Both the position numbers and the translations under genes were made by a program. A stretch of DNA of 64,000 bases from Mesorhizobium sp. M00.F.Ca.ET.216.01.1.1 (GTDB lineage: Bacteria > Pseudomonadota > Alphaproteobacteria > Rhizobiales > Rhizobiaceae): NCBI RefSeq assembly GCF_004010325.2, contig NZ_SADR02000018.1:1-64000 (forward strand), in the 5' to 3' direction. The notes below the pieces were generated by a model that searched no databases, was not told the origin of the DNA, and saw nothing but the letters and a program-made list of their open reading frames with translations. Shown here in pieces: positions 29,142-39,800 of the stretch; position 1 is the first letter of the stretch; each line of letters starts with the position of its first letter.

Positions 29142-30539
29142 TCAACGTGCCGCCCGCGTGTGGTGGCTAACATAATCTTCCACCATTTTCAGGTCGGATG
29201 GAAGTACCGTGTATTTTTCCTCGGAAGTCATCAACCCGCCTAGCCATGCGGGCAGGGCGGGCAACACGCCGCTGGCGGCCTCGACGGCGGCCGGAAACTT
29301 TGCCGGATGGGCAGTGCCCAGCACCACCATCGGTACGGCATCGGCGGCCTTCGAGGCGGCGACATGCATGGCCGCCGCCGTGTGCGGGTCGAGCAGATAG
29401 TCGCTGGCTGCGAGCGTCGAGCGGATGGTGGCGGCGACTTCATCCATGGTCGAGCGGCCGGCGTCGAATTCTGAGCGGATCCTTGCGATTTCATCGGCCT
29501 CGATGGTGAAGGCGCCGGATTGCTTGAGGCCGCTCATGTAGCGCCGCACGGTCGTCGCATCGCGGCCGGACGTCTCGAACAGCAAGCGTTCGAAATTCGA
29601 CGACACCTGGATGTCCATTGACGGCGAGGTTGTCGGCAAGACGCCCTTCGTGCGGTATTCGCCGGTCGCCAGCGTGCGCGCCAAAATGTCGTTGTCGTTG
29701 GTGGCAATGATCAGCCGCTCGATCGGCAGGCCCATCTTCTTGGCGGCGTAACCAGCAAAGATGTCGCCGAAATTGCCGGTCGGAACGGTGAAGGAAACCG
29801 GCCGGTCGGGTGCGCCGAGCGACAGCGCCGACGAAAAATAATAGACGATCTGGGCCATGATGCGGGCCCAGTTGATCGAATTGACGCCGGACAGCGACAC
29901 TTGGTCGCGAAATCCGTGATCGTTGAACATGTCCTTCACCAGACCCTGGCAATCATCGAAATTGCCTTCGATCGCCAGCGCATGGACGTTGGCGGCGGTG
30001 GATGTCGTCATCTGCCGCTGCTGCACCGGCGAGACGCGGCCGTGCGGGAAAAGCACGAAGATGTCGGTGCGGTTGCGCCCGGCAAAGGCATCGATGGCAG
30101 CCCCGCCGGTATCGCCGGAGGTGGCGCCGACGATGCTGGCGCGCTGGTCGCGTTCGGCCAGCACATGGTCCATCAGCCGGGCAAGAAGCTGCATCGCCAC
30201 GTCCTTGAAGGCGAGCGTCGGACCGTGGAAGAGCTCCAGGATGAAGCTGTTCGAGCCGGTCTGCACCAGCGGGCAGACGGCCTCGTGGCGGAAGGTCGCA
30301 TAGGCTTCACGCACCAGACGCTCGAACACCGGCATTGCGATCTCGCCGCCGACAAACGGTGACAGCAGCCGGATGGCAAGATCGGGATAGGCAAGGCCGC
30401 GCATGGCGCGGATCTCGGACGCCGAAAACTGCGGCCAGCTGCTCGGCACGTAAAGTCCGCCGTCGCGCCCCAGTCCCGCCAGTACCGCGTCGGAAAATCC
30501 CAGCACGGGCGCTTCCCCGCGGGTACTCACATATTGCAT
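29142..30539 (-). CDS. thrC: Threonine synthase
   Basis: A 465-residue PLP enzyme that turns O-phosphohomoserine into threonine. It opens MQYVSTRGEAPVLGFSDAVLAGLGRDGGLYVP, has the PLP-lysine in FHGPTLAFKDVAMQLL, SGDTGGAAIDAF for phosphate binding, and the SFTVPTGNFGDIFAGYAAKKMGLP stretch. The length is normal for the bacterial long form. It leads the minus-strand run thrC > M16 peptidase > GNAT > GGDEF/EAL. The substrate is made by ThrB, encoded at 19.9 kb. Confidence 0.96.
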   Translation of the reverse strand: MQYVSTRGEAPVLGFSDAVLAGLGRDGGLYVPSSWPQFSASEIRAMRGLAYPDLAIRLLSPFVGGEIAMPVFERLVREAYATFRHEAVCPLVQTGSNSFILELFHGPTLAFKDVAMQLLARLMDHVLAERDQRASIVGATSGDTGGAAIDAFAGRNRTDIFVLFPHGRVSPVQQRQMTTSTAANVHALAIEGNFDDCQGLVKDMFNDHGFRDQVSLSGVNSINWARIMAQIVYYFSSALSLGAPDRPVSFTVPTGNFGDIFAGYAAKKMGLPIERLIIATNDNDILARTLATGEYRTKGVLPTTSPSMDIQVSSNFERLLFETSGRDATTVRRYMSGLKQSGAFTIEADEIARIRSEFDAGRSTMDEVAATIRSTLAASDYLLDPHTAAAMHVAASKAADAVPMVVLGTAHPAKFPAAVEAASGVLPALPAWLGGLMTSEEKYTVLPSDLKMVEDYVSHHTRAAR

Positions 30540-30668
30540 CGTCGCATATCCATTGCTGCCGGGCGTCTTTGTTCGCGGCCAGGTGGTTAATTTCTATGCT
30601 TGCCTCAGTCGCATTTTTGCCGCGCGGTTGATATACGTCACCGGCTTTGCGAGAGGGAAGAGCAGTTC

Positions 30669-31379
30669 ATGACGTTTCATTCATTCAAGGGTCGTTTTGT
30701 CGCGGGTCTGGCGCTCACTGGCTTTATGCTTGCCGCCGCCGGCTGCCAATCAAGCGACAATGGCATTCTCGGCTTCGGCAAGAAGGACACGACACCGCCA
30801 CCGCCGCCAGATCCCAAGGTCCTTGCCAGCCAGTTGCAGGCCTATTGTCCGAAAGTGACGCTGCGCGATGGCACAGCCTTCTTCAACACCTATGCCAAGG
30901 GCAGCCAGAAGCCCAGGAAAAAGGCCGACGCCGCCCAGGATGCACTGGCCACCCCGGCGGCCCAGCCCGCGCCGAACGGCGCCATCGTCGATCCGGATCG
31001 CGACCCGACAAAGATCATCTATCAGGCCTCGATCACCGATGTGACCCGCGATTGCAGCCGCGCCAATGGCCAGCTGGCGATGAAGATCGCAGTCGCCGGC
31101 AAGGTCGTGCCGGGACCGATGTTCACCCCCGGCACCATCACCATGCCGATCCGTGTCGCCGTGATGCACGGCACCGAGGTGCTTTACTCGCAGCTTCACT
31201 CGTATCAGGTCCAGGTTAGCGACCCTTCGACGGCCACGCAGTTCGTCTTCACCGACTCCAATGTCGCCGTCCCGGAGCCCACTGCGCAGGATTACCAGGC
31301 CTTTGCCGGATATGACGAGAGCGCGCCGAAAGGCATGACGGACAAGCCGAGGAAGAAGAAGACCGTCGCGACGAATTAG
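30669..31379 (+). CDS. Putative lipoprotein of unknown function
   Basis: A 236-residue protein with a lipoprotein signal: hydrophobic core GLALTGFMLAAAGC with the lipidated cysteine at residue 26. After a proline run (TTPPPPPDP) come a cysteine-containing ASQLQAYCPKVTLRDGTAFFNTYAKG, a low-complexity Lys/Ala/Pro linker, and a beta-rich domain (IIYQASITDVTRDCSRANGQLAMKIAVAGKVVPGP). The C-terminus is basic. It probably lies at the outer membrane facing the periplasm. ATG 30669 has GGGAAG in the upstream window. No family name is certain. Confidence 0.78.
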   Translation: MTFHSFKGRFVAGLALTGFMLAAAGCQSSDNGILGFGKKDTTPPPPPDPKVLASQLQAYCPKVTLRDGTAFFNTYAKGSQKPRKKADAAQDALATPAAQPAPNGAIVDPDRDPTKIIYQASITDVTRDCSRANGQLAMKIAVAGKVVPGPMFTPGTITMPIRVAVMHGTEVLYSQLHSYQVQVSDPSTATQFVFTDSNVAVPEPTAQDYQAFAGYDESAPKGMTDKPRKKKTVATN

Positions 31380-31423
31380 GCGGGCCAGCATCGAAGCCGT
31401 GCATCTGCTCGGAGAACCGCGCC

Positions 31424-32113
31424 TCAAGCGTCCGCTGACCATTCCGACAGGGCTGCAATCACGCTTTTCAGCTCCGCCCAGCGGCGGATGACGGTTTCGG
31501 CGCCGGCTTCGGTCAGCGCATCGGCATGGCCGGGATAGCTGTGTGCCGCGCCGGTGAAGCCGATCACCCGCATGCCGGCCGTCCTGGCGCCGGTAACGCC
31601 GTGCACGGAATCCTCGATGACGAAGGTGTTCGCCGGATCTGCCTTGAGCTTTTCCGCGGCAAACAGGAACACGTCGGGCGCCGGCTTGGTTTTGCCGGAC
31701 GGTGTTTCCAGCGCCGAAAAAATGCGGCCAGCAAAAAACGGCAGCAGCTGCACCTTCTCCAGCATGAATTCGATCCGCTCCGAGCGAGAATTCGAGCAGA
31801 CACAGCGCGGAGCGGTGACCGCGGCAGCCGCCTCGCGTGCCCCATCGACGACGCGCACGTCGTTGCGCAGCCTGCGGTCGACCAGGCTTTCGGCACGGTC
31901 GATCAGCGAGGCCTGGAAGGGGATGCGCGACTTTTCCTCGATCCGCATCATGATGTCCTTGAAGGTCAGCCCGGCATAGGTTTCGAAAATCTCTTCGGCC
32001 GATATCTCGTATCCCGCAGAGGTCAAAAGTTCGGCTTCGACGCGTGCGGCGATGATTTCGGAATCGACGAGCACGCCGTCGCAATCGAAGATGACAAGGT
32101 CTGGCTGGGGCAT
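31424..32113 (-). CDS. HAD-superfamily hydrolase (phosphatase/phosphomutase type)
   Basis: A 229-residue HAD hydrolase, subfamily IA. Motif I is FDCDGVLVDSE, motif II lies in CVCSNSRSERI, motif III in GKTKPAPDVF, and motif IV in VIEDSVHGVTGARTAGM. The cap is helical, as in phosphoglycolate phosphatase and beta-phosphoglucomutase; the substrate is not clear. It is convergent with the lipoprotein gene (44-bp gap) and divergent from ccrM. A second HAD gene lies on the other side of ccrM. Confidence 0.88.
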   Translation of the reverse strand: MPQPDLVIFDCDGVLVDSEIIAARVEAELLTSAGYEISAEEIFETYAGLTFKDIMMRIEEKSRIPFQASLIDRAESLVDRRLRNDVRVVDGAREAAAAVTAPRCVCSNSRSERIEFMLEKVQLLPFFAGRIFSALETPSGKTKPAPDVFLFAAEKLKADPANTFVIEDSVHGVTGARTAGMRVIGFTGAAHSYPGHADALTEAGAETVIRRWAELKSVIAALSEWSADA

Positions 32114-32260
32114 GGTGATCCGGAACGTGGGGTGAAAGGATTGGCCAGCAGGACATGGTCCAAAACGGCTCAGGCGGGCGCGACATACACCAACAGCCAG
32201 GGCTTCGCAAATTGCAGCGGTTGCGGACCCACGACCTTCACCGAATATTTACGCTGATCG

Positions 32261-32268
32261 GTAACCAT
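32261..32268 (+). promoter_or_regulatory. Possible CtrA half-site upstream of ccrM
   Basis: GTAACCAT lies 39 bp before the ccrM start and differs by one base from TTAACCAT, the CtrA-type motif of Rhizobiales. In Caulobacter CtrA activates ccrM. Related TAA-rich elements (AGTAAACAGTAAC) follow downstream. The assignment is an inference from position and sequence. Confidence 0.35.
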
Positions 32269-32280
32269 AACGGACAGTAA

Positions 32281-33441
<1,161 letters not shown>

Positions 33442-34065
33442 TCAGGCTTCAGACCACACCTTGATTCCCAGCCGATCGAGATCCGCCTCGAGCGTCTTGG
33501 CGCCGGTGAACAGCACGGCTTGCCAGCCGGCCGCTTTGGCACCGTCGACATTCTTCTGGCTATCGTCGATGAACAGCGAAGCCGCCGGATCGAGGCCAAA
33601 CGACGCGACATGGTGGTCGTAGATTCTGTGATCCGGCTTGATCAGGCCGATCTCGGCGGACACGGTTATGCCGCGCGGACGATCAAGAAACGGAAAACGG
33701 CCGCGGGCTTCGCTGAACGTGTCGGCCGCCCAGTTGGTCAGCAGCGTCACGTCGTGGCCCGTGTCGATCAGGCGCTCCATCAGGGCAACGCTGTCATCAT
33801 AGGCATGCGGTGCCATTTCGTGCCAATGGCGGCGGAAATTGCGAATGTTTTCAGCGTGATCGGGATGCGCCGCGATTGCCAGCGCCTCGGCCTCTTCCCA
33901 GGTCCGGCCGCGATCCTGCTCGATGTTCCAGTCATGCGTGCAGACATTGTCGAAGAACCACTTCCGCTCCTCGGCATCGGGAATGAGGCGGCTGAACGGA
34001 ATGTCCGGGTCGTAGTGGATCAGCACCTTGCCGATGTCGAAAACGATGTGGCGGATTTCAGTCAT
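33442..34065 (-). CDS. HAD-superfamily hydrolase (subfamily IA)
   Basis: A 207-residue HAD hydrolase. Motif I reads VFDIGKVLIHYDP, so the first aspartate is kept and the second position is Gly-Lys rather than Asp-Gly, as in the YihX/haloacid-dehalogenase-like group. Motif II is LLTNWAADTF, motif III lies at GLIKPDHRIYDHH, and motif IV at FIDDSQKNVDGAKAAGW. The likely activity is a small sugar-phosphate or nucleotide phosphatase. ATG 34065 has GAGGAC six bases upstream; an ATG at 34077 abuts the mutY stop. It is the second gene of a mutY-HAD operon. Confidence 0.85.
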   Translation of the reverse strand: MTEIRHIVFDIGKVLIHYDPDIPFSRLIPDAEERKWFFDNVCTHDWNIEQDRGRTWEEAEALAIAAHPDHAENIRNFRRHWHEMAPHAYDDSVALMERLIDTGHDVTLLTNWAADTFSEARGRFPFLDRPRGITVSAEIGLIKPDHRIYDHHVASFGLDPAASLFIDDSQKNVDGAKAAGWQAVLFTGAKTLEADLDRLGIKVWSEA

Positions 34066-34077
34066 TTTAGTCCTCAT

Positions 34078-35244
34078 TCAATGCGGGTGCTGCTTCTTCA
34101 TTGCGCCCGGTATCGCCGCTTCGATTACCTTTTTCATGACAGTCGGCAGCGCTTCCCCGGAAATTTCATGGACCAGCGACCAGAAATACCCCCTCGGCGC
34201 ATCACCGTTGACATGGGCATGAAAGACGTCGAGTTCGAGCGCGAAATGGGTGAAGACGTGCGCGATCCGCCCGGCGCGCCGCCAGTCGCCCGCCATGGGC
34301 GCCGCGGCATCCGTGGTGGCGCCGTCGACACGCGCCGTCCAGCCGGTGGTCGGCACCTCGGTCATGCCGCCGAGCAGGCCTTTTTCCGAGCGCTTGCGCA
34401 AAAGAATGGCGCCGTCGCTCCTGACCGCCACAAAAGCAGCGCCGCGCCGCAATGGTTTCTCGCCCTTCGGCAGCCGGACTGGGAAACGCTCGGGATCGCC
34501 GGACGCTGTCGCGCTGCAATCCTCGCGCAGCGGGCACAGCATGCAGCGCGGCCGGCGCGGCGTGCAGATCGTCGCGCCGAGATCCATCATCGCCTGGGCG
34601 AAGTCGCCCGGCCTTGTCCTGGGAACCACGCGCCCGACCAGAGCGCGTATCTCGCCCTTGGCTTCGCTCAGCGGCGTGGCGACTGAAAACAGCCGTGAGA
34701 CCACTCGCTCGACATTGCCGTCGACGACCGCGGCGCGCTGGTCGAAGGCGATCGCCGCGATCGCAGCCGCCGTGTAGGTGCCGATGCCCGGCAACTCTTT
34801 GAGGCCGGCTTCGGTCTCCGGAAACCTGCCGCCACCAAGTGCGACGAGATCGGCACAGGCCTTGAGATTGCGCGCGCGGGAATAGTAACCAAGCCCGGCC
34901 CAGGCCTTCATGACATCTTCGGTTGCTGCCGCAGCCAGCGCCTCGACCGTCGGCCATCTTTCGACAAAGGCGCGAAAATAGGCTTTTACCGCTTCGACTG
35001 TCGTCTGCTGCAGCATGACCTCGGAGAGCCAGACACGGTAGGGATCGGGTTTTCCGCCACCAGCCAGCACGCGCGGCGGCATGCGCCACGGCAGGTCGCG
35101 GTGATGTGCATCGTACCAGCCAAGCAGGCGGGACCTGATCTCGCCGCTACCGTTATCCCCGGATGCAGCTTTGCTGCTATCCCCGGATGCAGCTCTGCCA
35201 CTGTCTGTGGATACGGCCTTGCGGGTCTGGTCGTGCAGTGCCAT
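34078..35244 (-). CDS. mutY: A/G-specific adenine glycosylase
   Basis: A 388-residue base-excision enzyme that removes adenine paired with 8-oxoguanine. Seen are the helix-hairpin-helix LKELPGIGTYTAAAIAAIAF, the catalytic aspartate in VVDGNVERVVSRLF, the iron-sulphur set C-x6-C-x2-C-x5-C (CTPRRPRCMLCPLREDC), and the C-terminal Nudix-like domain that senses 8-oxoG. The first 35 residues carry repeated SxxAASGDxSKAASGD material from a 24-bp DNA duplication. I use ATG 35244; 36 further codons upstream are open but not family-like. It is divergent from the DUF721 gene. Confidence 0.95.
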   Translation of the reverse strand: MALHDQTRKAVSTDSGRAASGDSSKAASGDNGSGEIRSRLLGWYDAHHRDLPWRMPPRVLAGGGKPDPYRVWLSEVMLQQTTVEAVKAYFRAFVERWPTVEALAAAATEDVMKAWAGLGYYSRARNLKACADLVALGGGRFPETEAGLKELPGIGTYTAAAIAAIAFDQRAAVVDGNVERVVSRLFSVATPLSEAKGEIRALVGRVVPRTRPGDFAQAMMDLGATICTPRRPRCMLCPLREDCSATASGDPERFPVRLPKGEKPLRRGAAFVAVRSDGAILLRKRSEKGLLGGMTEVPTTGWTARVDGATTDAAAPMAGDWRRAGRIAHVFTHFALELDVFHAHVNGDAPRGYFWSLVHEISGEALPTVMKKVIEAAIPGAMKKQHPH

Positions 35245-35300
35245 TGATCGAGGACTGGCCTTAATACGTTCGCGGTGACGGTGCTGACTGGAGAACGCAC

Positions 35301-35801
35301 ATGGCAGGGAAAAGGCCCTTCGGCAATCCCGTTCCGGTGAGCGATCTCGCAACAGAGATCCTCGATCCGGTGCTGCGCAAGCGAGCCGGGATTTCGATCG
35401 GGCTCGTCCAATCGTGGGAAGAGATTGCCGGACCTCGGCTCGCCAGCCACTCGCGCCCTGAAAAGATCCAGTGGCCGCGCCGCATGCATGAGGATGACCC
35501 GTTCGAGCCGGCGGTGCTGGTCATCGCCTGTGAAGGCATGGCTGCGCTGCATTTGCAGCACGAGACCGGCGAGATCATCAACCGGGTCAACGCCTTCCTC
35601 GGTTTCACCGCCATCGGCCGCATCAGGATCGTGCAGAAGCCGGTGACGAGCGACAAAGGACGGGCCAAACCAAGCTTCAGGCCACTAACCGCGGCCGAGA
35701 AGGCAAAACTGTCTGATACCGTCGGGCAGATCGAGGATGAGGGCTTGCGCGCCTCGCTGGAGCGGCTCGGTGCCAGCATTCTTGGCGAAAGGAAGCGGTA
35801 A
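35301..35801 (+). CDS. DUF721 (DciA-like) family protein
   Basis: A 166-residue DUF721 protein. The core LRKRAGISIGLVQSWEEIAGPRLASHSRPEKIQWPR and the later LVIACEGMAALHLQHETGEIINRVNAFLGFTAIGRIRIVQ are typical. Some DUF721 members (DciA) recruit the replicative helicase in bacteria that lack DnaC; whether this one does so is inferred only from family. It starts 56 bp from the divergent mutY and is followed by the DsbA-family lipoprotein, then smc, an order seen in other rhizobia. Confidence 0.88.
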   Translation: MAGKRPFGNPVPVSDLATEILDPVLRKRAGISIGLVQSWEEIAGPRLASHSRPEKIQWPRRMHEDDPFEPAVLVIACEGMAALHLQHETGEIINRVNAFLGFTAIGRIRIVQKPVTSDKGRAKPSFRPLTAAEKAKLSDTVGQIEDEGLRASLERLGASILGERKR

Positions 35802-35953
35802 TCCTGGTGAAATGGCCGCGCTGATCTCGCGCTTTCGTGATAGCGCCCCTAAATTTGGCGATTGGAATGGGGACGGCAATGCCTTAATTCGCGCCAACTC
35901 TCGCCTTTTCTAGCCTTTGCGTTGCAAAATCCAACCATTGTCAGGTGATTCGT

Positions 35954-36685
35954 ATGATCCGTTCGTTGTCTCGCAGAAACCTCCTGTCTTCGCTGGCCGC
36001 CATTCCGGCGGTGGCTCTGCTCGCTGCATGCAGCGACTCGGGCGAGGAAGCCAAGGCGGCGAATACAAAGCCGGCGGATACGAAGCCTGCGGCTCCCGCC
36101 GATCCTGCGAAGCCGGCCAAGCCGGCCCCCGAGGCACAAGGCACGGTGGATATGGCGGAATTGTTGAAGCCGGGCGCATTGCCCGACAAGCAGCTCGGCA
36201 AGGACGACGCCAAGGTCACCATCGTCGAGTATGCCTCGATGACCTGCCCGCATTGTGCACATTTCGCCGCAACTACCTTCCCGGAGCTGAAGACCAAATA
36301 TATCGACACCGGCAAGGCCCGTTACATCCTGCGCGAATTTCCGTTCGACCCCAGCGCCGAGGCCGGTTTCATGCTGGCGCGCTGCGCCAAGGACAATTAC
36401 TTCCCGATGGTCGACGTGCTGTTCAAGCAGCAGGCGAACTGGGTCGGCGTCGCAAATACCAAGGATGCGCTGCTACAAATCTCCAAGCTTGCCGGTTTTA
36501 CACAGGAGTCCTTCGAGGCCTGCTTGACGGACCAGAAACTTCTGGACGATGTGAGATCGGTCCAGAAGCGTGGCGCCGATGAATTCAAGGTCGACTCGAC
36601 GCCAACTTTCTTCATCAATGGAAAGACCTACAAAGGGGCGATGTCGATTGAGGAAATGTCGGCCATCATCGACCCTCTGCTCTGA
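35954..36685 (+). CDS. DsbA-family thiol oxidoreductase lipoprotein
   Basis: A 243-residue thioredoxin-fold protein with a basic start (MIRSLSRRNLLSS), a lipobox ALLAAC (lipidated C26), a long Ala/Pro/Lys linker (about 30-63), and a DsbA/BdbD-like domain. The active CPHC is at 98-101 (SMTCPHCAHF) and the cis-proline loop is STPTFFINGKTYKG. It should form or isomerise disulphides at the periplasmic face of the membrane. ATG 35954 is used; a GTG at 35945 is possible. A strong hairpin follows at 36697 before smc. Confidence 0.93.
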   Translation: MIRSLSRRNLLSSLAAIPAVALLAACSDSGEEAKAANTKPADTKPAAPADPAKPAKPAPEAQGTVDMAELLKPGALPDKQLGKDDAKVTIVEYASMTCPHCAHFAATTFPELKTKYIDTGKARYILREFPFDPSAEAGFMLARCAKDNYFPMVDVLFKQQANWVGVANTKDALLQISKLAGFTQESFEACLTDQKLLDDVRSVQKRGADEFKVDSTPTFFINGKTYKGAMSIEEMSAIIDPLL

Positions 36686-36696
36686 CGCTCCAGCAG

Positions 36697-36720
36697 CGCC
36701 GAAGCGGCTGCGCTTCGGCG
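36697..36720 (+). terminator. Terminator-like hairpin before smc
   Basis: CGCCGAAGC (36697-36705) pairs perfectly with GCTTCGGCG (36712-36720), 12 bp after the DsbA-family stop. No T run follows, so termination would be partial or Rho-assisted. It may separate smc expression from the genes upstream. Confidence 0.5.
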
Positions 36721-36802
36721 TACGTGCCCGTTTGTCTTGCCGCGGGTTCTTATCGCAAAACCGCGGAACACTTTTGCCGAACCCGCTTGTGGGGTGGCGC
36801 GA

Positions 36803-39800
36803 ATGAAGTTCTCGCGCCTTCGCCTGCTCGGTTTCAAGTCCTTCGTCGAACCCGGTGAGTTCGTCATCGAGCGCGGTCTGACCGGCATCGTCGGGCCGAA
36901 CGGCTGCGGCAAGTCGAACCTGGTCGAGGCGCTGCGCTGGGTTATGGGCGAAAGCTCGTACAAGAACATGCGTGCGTCCGGCATGGACGACGTGATCTTT
37001 TCCGGCTCAGGAACGCGTCCGGCCCGCAACACCGCCGAAGTGACACTTTTCCTCGACAACAGCGACCGCTCCGCGCCCGCCGCCTTCAACGACGCCGACG
37101 AGTTGCAGGTCTCGCGCCGCATCGAGCGCGAGGCCGGCTCGCTCTACCGCATCAATGGCAAGGAGGCCCGCGCCAAGGACGTGCAGCTGCTTTTCGCCGA
37201 CCAGTCGACCGGCGCGCGCTCGCCATCGATGGTCGGGCAGGGGCGCATCGGCGAGCTGATCCAGGCAAAGCCGCAGGCCCGACGTGCGCTTTTGGAAGAA
37301 GCGGCCGGCATTTCGGGCCTGCACACGCGCCGCCATGAAGCCGAATTGCGCCTCAAGGCTGCCGAACAGAATCTCGAACGGCTGGACGACGTCGTCGGCG
37401 AGTTGGAAAGCCAGATCGAAAGCCTGAGGCGCCAGGCGCGCCAGGCGTCGCGCTTCAAGAACCTGTCGGCAGATATCCGCAAGGCCGAAGCGACGCTGCT
37501 GCATCTGCGCTGGACGCTGGCCAAGACGCAGGAAGGCGAAGCGCGCTCGGCGCTGGCGGTTGCCACGGCACTAGTCGGCGACCGCGCCGCGGCCCAGATG
37601 GCTGCCGCCAGGGAGCAAGGCATCGGCGCCCACCGGCTGCCGGACCTGCGCGACGCGGAAGCCGCCGCCGCCGCCGCTTTCCAGCGCCTGTCGATCGCCA
37701 AGGCGCAGATCGAGGAGGAAGCGGGCCGCGTCCGCGCCCGCCAGGCGGAACTTGACCGCCGGCTGCAGCAGCTCGACGGCGACATCGCCCGCGAGGAGCG
37801 CATGGTGCGCGACAATGCGGATATCCTCGAACGCCTTGCCGCCGAAGAAGCCGCGCTCAATGCTGAAAATGCCGGCGCCGCCGAGCGCGAAGCTGCCACC
37901 CGGGCGGCTTTCGAACAGGCAGCAGCGACGCTGGCCGCGAGCGAAGCCAAGCTGGCCGCGCTGACCGCCGAACGGGCGGAGGCGGCCGCCTCGCGCAACC
38001 AGATCGAACGGACGCTGCGCGATACCGCCGAGCGCCGCGACCGTTTCGCCCGCCAGCTTGCCGATGTCGACCGGGAATTGTCCGAGATTGCCTCCAGGGT
38101 TGCCGGCCTGCCCGACCCCGCCGAGAAGCGGCTTCTGGTCGAACAGGCGCAGGCGCTGCTTGAGGAGACCGAGGCCGCTGCGATTGCGGCTGAACAGGCG
38201 GTCGCCGAGGCGCGTGCGGCGGAAAGTGCCGCTCGCCCGCCGCTCCAGGACGCCAAGGCTGAGCTGGCGCGGATCGAAACCGAGGCTCGCACGCTGGCCA
38301 AGATCCTGAACGCGGCCAGTGGTGACCTCTTCCCGTCCGTCCTCGAGCAGATCAGCGTCGAGCGCGGCTATGAGACCGCACTCGGTGCCGCCCTTGGTGA
38401 AGACCTCGACGTGCCTCTCGACCGCAGCGCGCCGGTGCATTGGGGCCAGAGCGAAATCCAGCCCGGCGATGCCGCTTTGCCCGAAGGCATCAGAAGCCTT
38501 GCCAGCGTAGTACGTGCGCCGGCACAGCTCGCCCGCCGGCTGGCTCAGATCGGCATTGTCGAGAGCGCTGACGGAAGGCGGCTGCAAGCGCTGCTTTCGC
38601 CGGGACAACGGCTGGTCGGCCGCGAAGGGGCGCTCTGGCGCTGGGACGGCTTCACCGCCAGTGCCGACGCGCCGACCGCTGCGGCGCAGCGGCTGGCGCA
38701 GAAGAACCGGCTGGCCGAGCTCGATGCCGAGGCGGTGCATGCGACGCGGGTCCTGCGCGAAGCCGAAGAGGCACTTGCCCGTGCCGAACAAGCGCTTGCC
38801 CGGAGCAGCGAAGCTGAACGCAATGCCCGCCAGGCCGGGCGCGATGCTCAGCATGGGCTGGATGCCGCCCGCAACGCGCTGGCCGAAGCGGAAAAGGCAG
38901 GCGGCGAACTGGTAAGCCGGCGCGCCGCGCTCGACGAGGCGCGTGCGCGCATCGTCGACAGCCACGAGGAGACGGCGGCCGCCTTCGCCGAGGCGGAAAT
39001 GCTGCTGCAAAACGCTCCCGACCTTGGTGATCTGCAATTGCAGCTCGAACAGTCGGCCGCCAATGTTGCCCGCGACCGCGCCACGCTTGCCGATGCACGT
39101 GCCGTTCACGACGGTCTGAAGCGGGAAGCCGAGGCGCGGACGCGCCGCCTCGAAGCCATCGGCGTCGAACGCCGCAACTGGCTGGAGCGCGCCGAAAACG
39201 CGTCGACGCAGATCGCCGCCCTTGGTGAGCGCAAGGCAGAGGCCGAGGCCGAGCGCGAAAGGCTTGCCGACGCACCCGACGAGATCGACGCCAAGCGGCG
39301 GGCGCTGCTGTCGCAGCTTGCCGAAGCGGAAAGCCTGCGCCAGGCGGCGGGCGACCGCCTGCAGGAGGCGGAGAACAGGCAGGCCGAGCTCGACAAGGCT
39401 GCGACCGCCGCGATCCAGTTTCTGGCCGAGGCGCGCGAATCGCGCGTCCGCGCCGAAGAGCGGCTGACGGCCGCCGACGAGCGGCGGCTGGAAGTCGAGG
39501 CGCGCATCCAGGAGACGTTGAACACGCCGCCGCATCTGGTCATCCGCCATACCGGACTTGAAGCCGACAGCCCGATGCCGGAGATGGCCGAGGTCGAGCG
39601 TCAGCTCGACCGTCTGAAGATCGAGCGCGAGCGGCTTGGCGCCGTCAACCTGCGCGCCGAGGAAGAACAGAAGGAACTGTCCGACCGGCTGGAGACCATT
39701 GTTTCCGAGCGCGAGGACATCATCGAGGCCATTCGCAAGCTGAGGCAGGCGATCCAGAGCCTGAACCGCGAGGGCCGCGAGCGACTGCTTTCCGCCTTCG

